Below are positions 35,881 through 38,436 of a DNA stretch of 38,436 bases, in pieces. How positions within the stretch are numbered: the stretch's first letter is position 1; every line of letters starts with the position of its first letter. The notes under the pieces are model-generated. The model did not search any database. It worked only from the letters and a program-made list of their open reading frames with translations, and was not told the DNA's origin. This DNA is from an uncultured Eubacteriales bacterium (GTDB taxonomy: Bacteria; Bacillota; Clostridia; Christensenellales; Aristaeellaceae), in the NCBI GenBank assembly GCA_902781095.1, contig CACZHW010000022.1, positions 1-38,436 on the forward strand, read 5' to 3'. The position numbers were made by a program, and so were the translations under genes.

Positions 35881-36803
35881 GTAAGGTGAATTACCGGTCT
35901 CTGCCAAAGCTCAGAGACAGCATCAGCTATGTCTATATTGAACATGCCATTTTAGAACAGGATACTTATTCGCTGGTTGCTATCCGCAATGACGGCAGAA
36001 TTCCTATCCCGGTTTCGTCAACAACTTGCCTGCTGCTGGGCCCCGGCACGTCCATAACACATGCTGCTGTAAAAACTGCTGCAGAAAACGGATGTATGAT
36101 CCTTTGGTGTGGAGAACGCGTTCAAAGATTCTATGCGTTCGGAACCGGGGAAACACAAAGCGCAGAGAATTTGCTGCTCCAAGCCAGACTCTGTACCAAT
36201 CCGGAAACCCATTTGGAAGTGGCTCGGCGTATGTATCTGAGACGATTCGGAAGCATTTCAGATCAGTCTTATACACTGAAACAATTGCGCGGAATGGAAG
36301 GAATACGGGTGCGGGAAGCTTACCGATTGGCATCAAAAACTTATGGAATCCAATGGAAGAAGCGCAATTATAAGATGACCGACTGGGAAGATTCTGATCC
36401 GGTTAACCAGGCACTGTCATATGCTAATACGATTCTCTACGGATTATGCAATGCTGCAATCATTTCCATGGGATTCAGTCCTGGTCTTGGATTTATCCAT
36501 ACAGGGAAGCAACTCTCTTTTGTGTATGATGTGGCTGACCTTTACAAGGCCAGTCTAACCATCCCCGTAGCATTCGCCTCTGCAAAAGAAGTCGGAGCTC
36601 AGCCCTTAGAAGTCTGTGTTAGAAGACGGATGAGAGCTGAATTAACCCGAATGAAATTGCTAAAGCGGATCCCCGAGGATCTGGAATGGGTTTTCCAGGT
36701 ACCGCTGTCGGAGGAAGATGATTCAAAAGACATCGGAGAACTCTGGGATGAAGAAGGCACCCTGGATGGCGGAGTTAATTACAGCGCGGAGGAAAGCAAT
36801 TGA
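35877..36803 (+). CDS. cas1: CRISPR integrase Cas1 (type I-E)
   Basis: Cas1 and Cas2 form the complex that inserts new spacers. The 308-aa protein has the I-E type N-terminal half and the catalytic centre: a Glu in RGMEGIRVREAYR, then His and Asp in LGFIHTGKQLSFVYDVADLYK. All three metal ligands are therefore present. ATG 35877 overlaps the cas6e stop (ATGA). Base composition drops from this gene on: cas1 and cas2 are visibly more AT-rich than cas3-cas6e, which hints that the adaptation genes have another history. Confidence 0.95.
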   Translation: MSKVNYRSLPKLRDSISYVYIEHAILEQDTYSLVAIRNDGRIPIPVSSTTCLLLGPGTSITHAAVKTAAENGCMILWCGERVQRFYAFGTGETQSAENLLLQARLCTNPETHLEVARRMYLRRFGSISDQSYTLKQLRGMEGIRVREAYRLASKTYGIQWKKRNYKMTDWEDSDPVNQALSYANTILYGLCNAAIISMGFSPGLGFIHTGKQLSFVYDVADLYKASLTIPVAFASAKEVGAQPLEVCVRRRMRAELTRMKLLKRIPEDLEWVFQVPLSEEDDSKDIGELWDEEGTLDGGVNYSAEESN

Positions 36804-37072
36804 CCGTACTGATTATTGAAACCGCTTCTTTACCTTTGAGAGGACAGTTGTGCAAATGGATGCTGGAGACCAAGCCGGGTGTCTTTATTGGGAAGATCAG
36901 TGCTTTAGTCAGAGAGGACCTTTGGGAAATGGTTCAACAAGACCGCGAAGCAGGCGGTGCGTTGCTGATTTACAATGCACCGACAGAACTGGGTTTTGAA
37001 ATACAGATGCTTGGAGAGCCAACCCGCAGTATTGTTGATTTGGATGGACTTCAGCTGATAAAAACCCACTAA
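36800..37072 (+). CDS. cas2: CRISPR adaptation protein Cas2 (type I-E)
   Basis: Cas2 is the dimeric scaffold between two Cas1 dimers. At 90 aa it is normal for the I-E subfamily, with MTVLIIETASLPLRGQL and the motif KPGVFIGKISALVREDLWE. The start is a TTG at 36800, preceded by GGAGGAAAG and overlapping the cas1 stop. The gene ends only 19 bases before the first CRISPR repeat, so any longer leader signals must lie inside its 3' end. Confidence 0.93.
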   Translation: MTVLIIETASLPLRGQLCKWMLETKPGVFIGKISALVREDLWEMVQQDREAGGALLIYNAPTELGFEIQMLGEPTRSIVDLDGLQLIKTH

Positions 37073-37091
37073 TCCCTTGTATTTACTTAGT
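37073..37091 (+). promoter_or_regulatory. Very short CRISPR leader
   Basis: Only 19 bases separate the cas2 stop from repeat 1. The repeat orientation (3' end GATGAACCG, equal to the I-E crRNA 5' handle) shows the array is read on the + strand, so this is the leader side. A weak promoter-like pair, TTGATT (37035-37040) and ATAAAA (37058-37063), lies within cas2. Confidence 0.55.
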
Positions 37092-38436
37092 GTAATCCCC
37101 ACGCACGTGGGGATGAACCGTGAGAACTGCCGGGCAGATGAATTTCCTCATCAGTAATCCCCACGCACGTGGGGATGAACCGTAGTTCAAAACAAATTCG
37201 CCGCCTTTGCTACGAGTAATCCCCACGCACGTGGGGATGAACCGAGACGATGACGCGATTTATAACTACGATCTTAGTAATCCCCACGCACGTGGGGATG
37301 AACCGTTCGGCGTATGGGCCGAGGAAACATATGGATTGTAATCCCCACGCACGTGGGGATGAACCGTACAATTGACCTTTATCGTTTCGCCTTGTTTCGT
37401 AATCCCCACGCACGTGGGGATGAACCGATACCGCTCAAAGTCGAGGTTATAGCGGAAGCGTAATCCCCACGCACGTGGGGATGAACCGAAAACCAGACAA
37501 TTAGCGGAGGGAGGGTTTAAGTAATCCCCACGCACGTGGGGATGAACCGCTAATTCGAGAAGCCAAGAAGATGACGATGTACGTAATCCCCACGCACGTG
37601 GGGATGAACCGGCAGTGTCTGACGCCAAACAAAAATTTGTTGAACGTAATCCCCACGCACGTGGGGATGAACCAGAGGTTGAACGATTCCTAGAGCTCTA
37701 TTTTACGTAATCCCCACGCACGTGGGGATGAACCGTTGGCCCACAAGCACTATTGCACTCTGGGTGGTAATCCCCACGCACGTGGGGATGAACCGCTGAT
37801 ACGTGGAACCCATTACGCCGACTATGCGTAATCCCCACGCACGTGGGGATGAACCGATTCTTGCGTGGAACGACCCACGGACGGCGAAGGTAATCCCCAC
37901 GCACGTGGGGATGAACCGTACGCCCGCGAAAACGTACAAGCGAAACTGGCCGTAATCCCCACGCACGTGGGGATGAACCGATTTCTTCGATAATATCACC
38001 GTATTTTTCCGTACGTAATCCCCACGCACGTGGGGATGAACCGCCTTTGGTTTGCGAGGAATGCGGTGAGGTAATCGTAATCCCCACGCACGTGGGGATG
38101 AACCGATCCGATTGAATTTACGGATTCTAAAACCGGAGAGTAATCCCCACGCACGTGGGGATGAACCGAAACTTCACCTTCGCGCCTATCAATCAGATAA
38201 CGTAATCCCCACGCACGTGGGGATGAACCGTAAAGGCAATGCACGGTTCTGTCCTGTTATGGCGTAATCCCCACGCACGTGGGGATGAACCGACGAAACC
38301 GTTACCCCGGCAATCACTAATATGAGTAATCCCCACGCACGTGGGGATGAACCGAGGTTGAGAGATTTCTAGAGCTCTATTTTACGTAATCCCCACGCAC
38401 GTGGGGATGAACCGAGTTCTGTCAGTACGATGGAGC
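37092..38436 (+). CRISPR. Type I-E CRISPR array, at least 22 repeats, continuing past the window
   Basis: The 29-base repeat begins GTAATCCCC, holds the perfect hairpin CCCCACGCACGTGGGG and ends ATGAACCG. Repeat starts are 37092, 37154, 37216, 37277, 37338, 37399, 37460, 37521, 37583, 37646, 37707, 37767, 37828, 37890, 37952, 38015, 38077, 38140, 38202, 38264, 38326 and 38386. The 21 complete spacers are 31-34 bases long (mostly 32-33), and a 22nd is cut at 22 bases by the window end. All repeats are identical except repeat 10 (37646-37674), which ends in A instead of G. Spacers 10 and 21 are near copies. The lack of degenerate repeats suggests the window does not reach the old end of the array. 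Open frames on the minus strand here are products of the repeat and not genes. Confidence 0.98.

Noticed and set aside
28947..37072. A new CRISPR-Cas subtype
   Set aside because: Gene order, protein sizes and motifs are those of ordinary type I-E, with no extra or missing gene.
37210..38244. Proteins encoded on the minus strand across the array (SSPRAWGL and VHPHVRGDY repeats)
   Set aside because: These are frame readings of the CRISPR repeat itself.

Overview
The window looks like chromosomal DNA of a low-redundancy, fairly GC-rich member of the Firmicutes, probably Clostridia (inference). The signs are AGGAGG-type ribosome binding sites, textbook TTGACA/TATAAT promoters, a sugar PTS with linked HPr and EI, a BspA-type repeat protein and a clostridial RlmD-type methyltransferase. 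Two stretches are visibly more AT-rich and look acquired: the left edge (about 1-930) and everything right of about 27870.

Left edge (1-3700). A chloramphenicol acetyltransferase gene lies between the 3' end of an rlmD/rumA-type rRNA methyltransferase gene and a second, orphan fragment of an RlmD-type C-terminus. Both coding copies carry the same short V-E-T-V sequence, as expected at a known integration hotspot. Next come 6-phosphofructokinase and tRNA-Asn.

Central metabolism (3729-13808). An FAD-dependent oxidoreductase is followed by a sugar block: PfkB-type sugar kinase, amylosucrase-like GH13 enzyme, HAD phosphatase, sucrose/beta-glucoside-type PTS EIIBCA, HPr and Enzyme I. The genes suggest PTS import of a disaccharide, dephosphorylation, glucosyl transfer to alpha-glucan and phosphorylation of the released fructose. 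The HPr has Lys at the usual regulatory Ser46. An esterase follows.

Middle (13859-27720). A TtcA-like tRNA thiolase and a secreted chagasin-like protein are divergently transcribed. After them all genes run on the + strand: a 1130-aa hybrid histidine kinase; an unusual XRE-HTH / degenerate DHp / receiver protein; a macro-domain protein with a C-terminal HTH-like domain; a vWA protein; an ADP-ribosylglycohydrolase; a DUF523 protein; and a 731-aa TerD-domain protein behind its own promoter and an attenuator-like leader. This signalling plus ADP-ribose plus Ter block is the best candidate for an undescribed system. A nitroreductase, an HSL-type hydrolase and a small zinc-ribbon/LRR protein follow.

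Right end (27787-38436). A tRNA-Arg(CCG) gene with a perfect promoter is cut off inside its anticodon stem, which is where an AT-richer island begins. The island holds a YbjQ-like gene and a complete type I-E CRISPR-Cas locus (cas3-cas8e-cse2-cas7e-cas5e-cas6e-cas1-cas2). Its array has at least 22 repeats, starts only 19 bases after cas2 and runs off the window. Two spacers, ten places apart, are near copies of each other.
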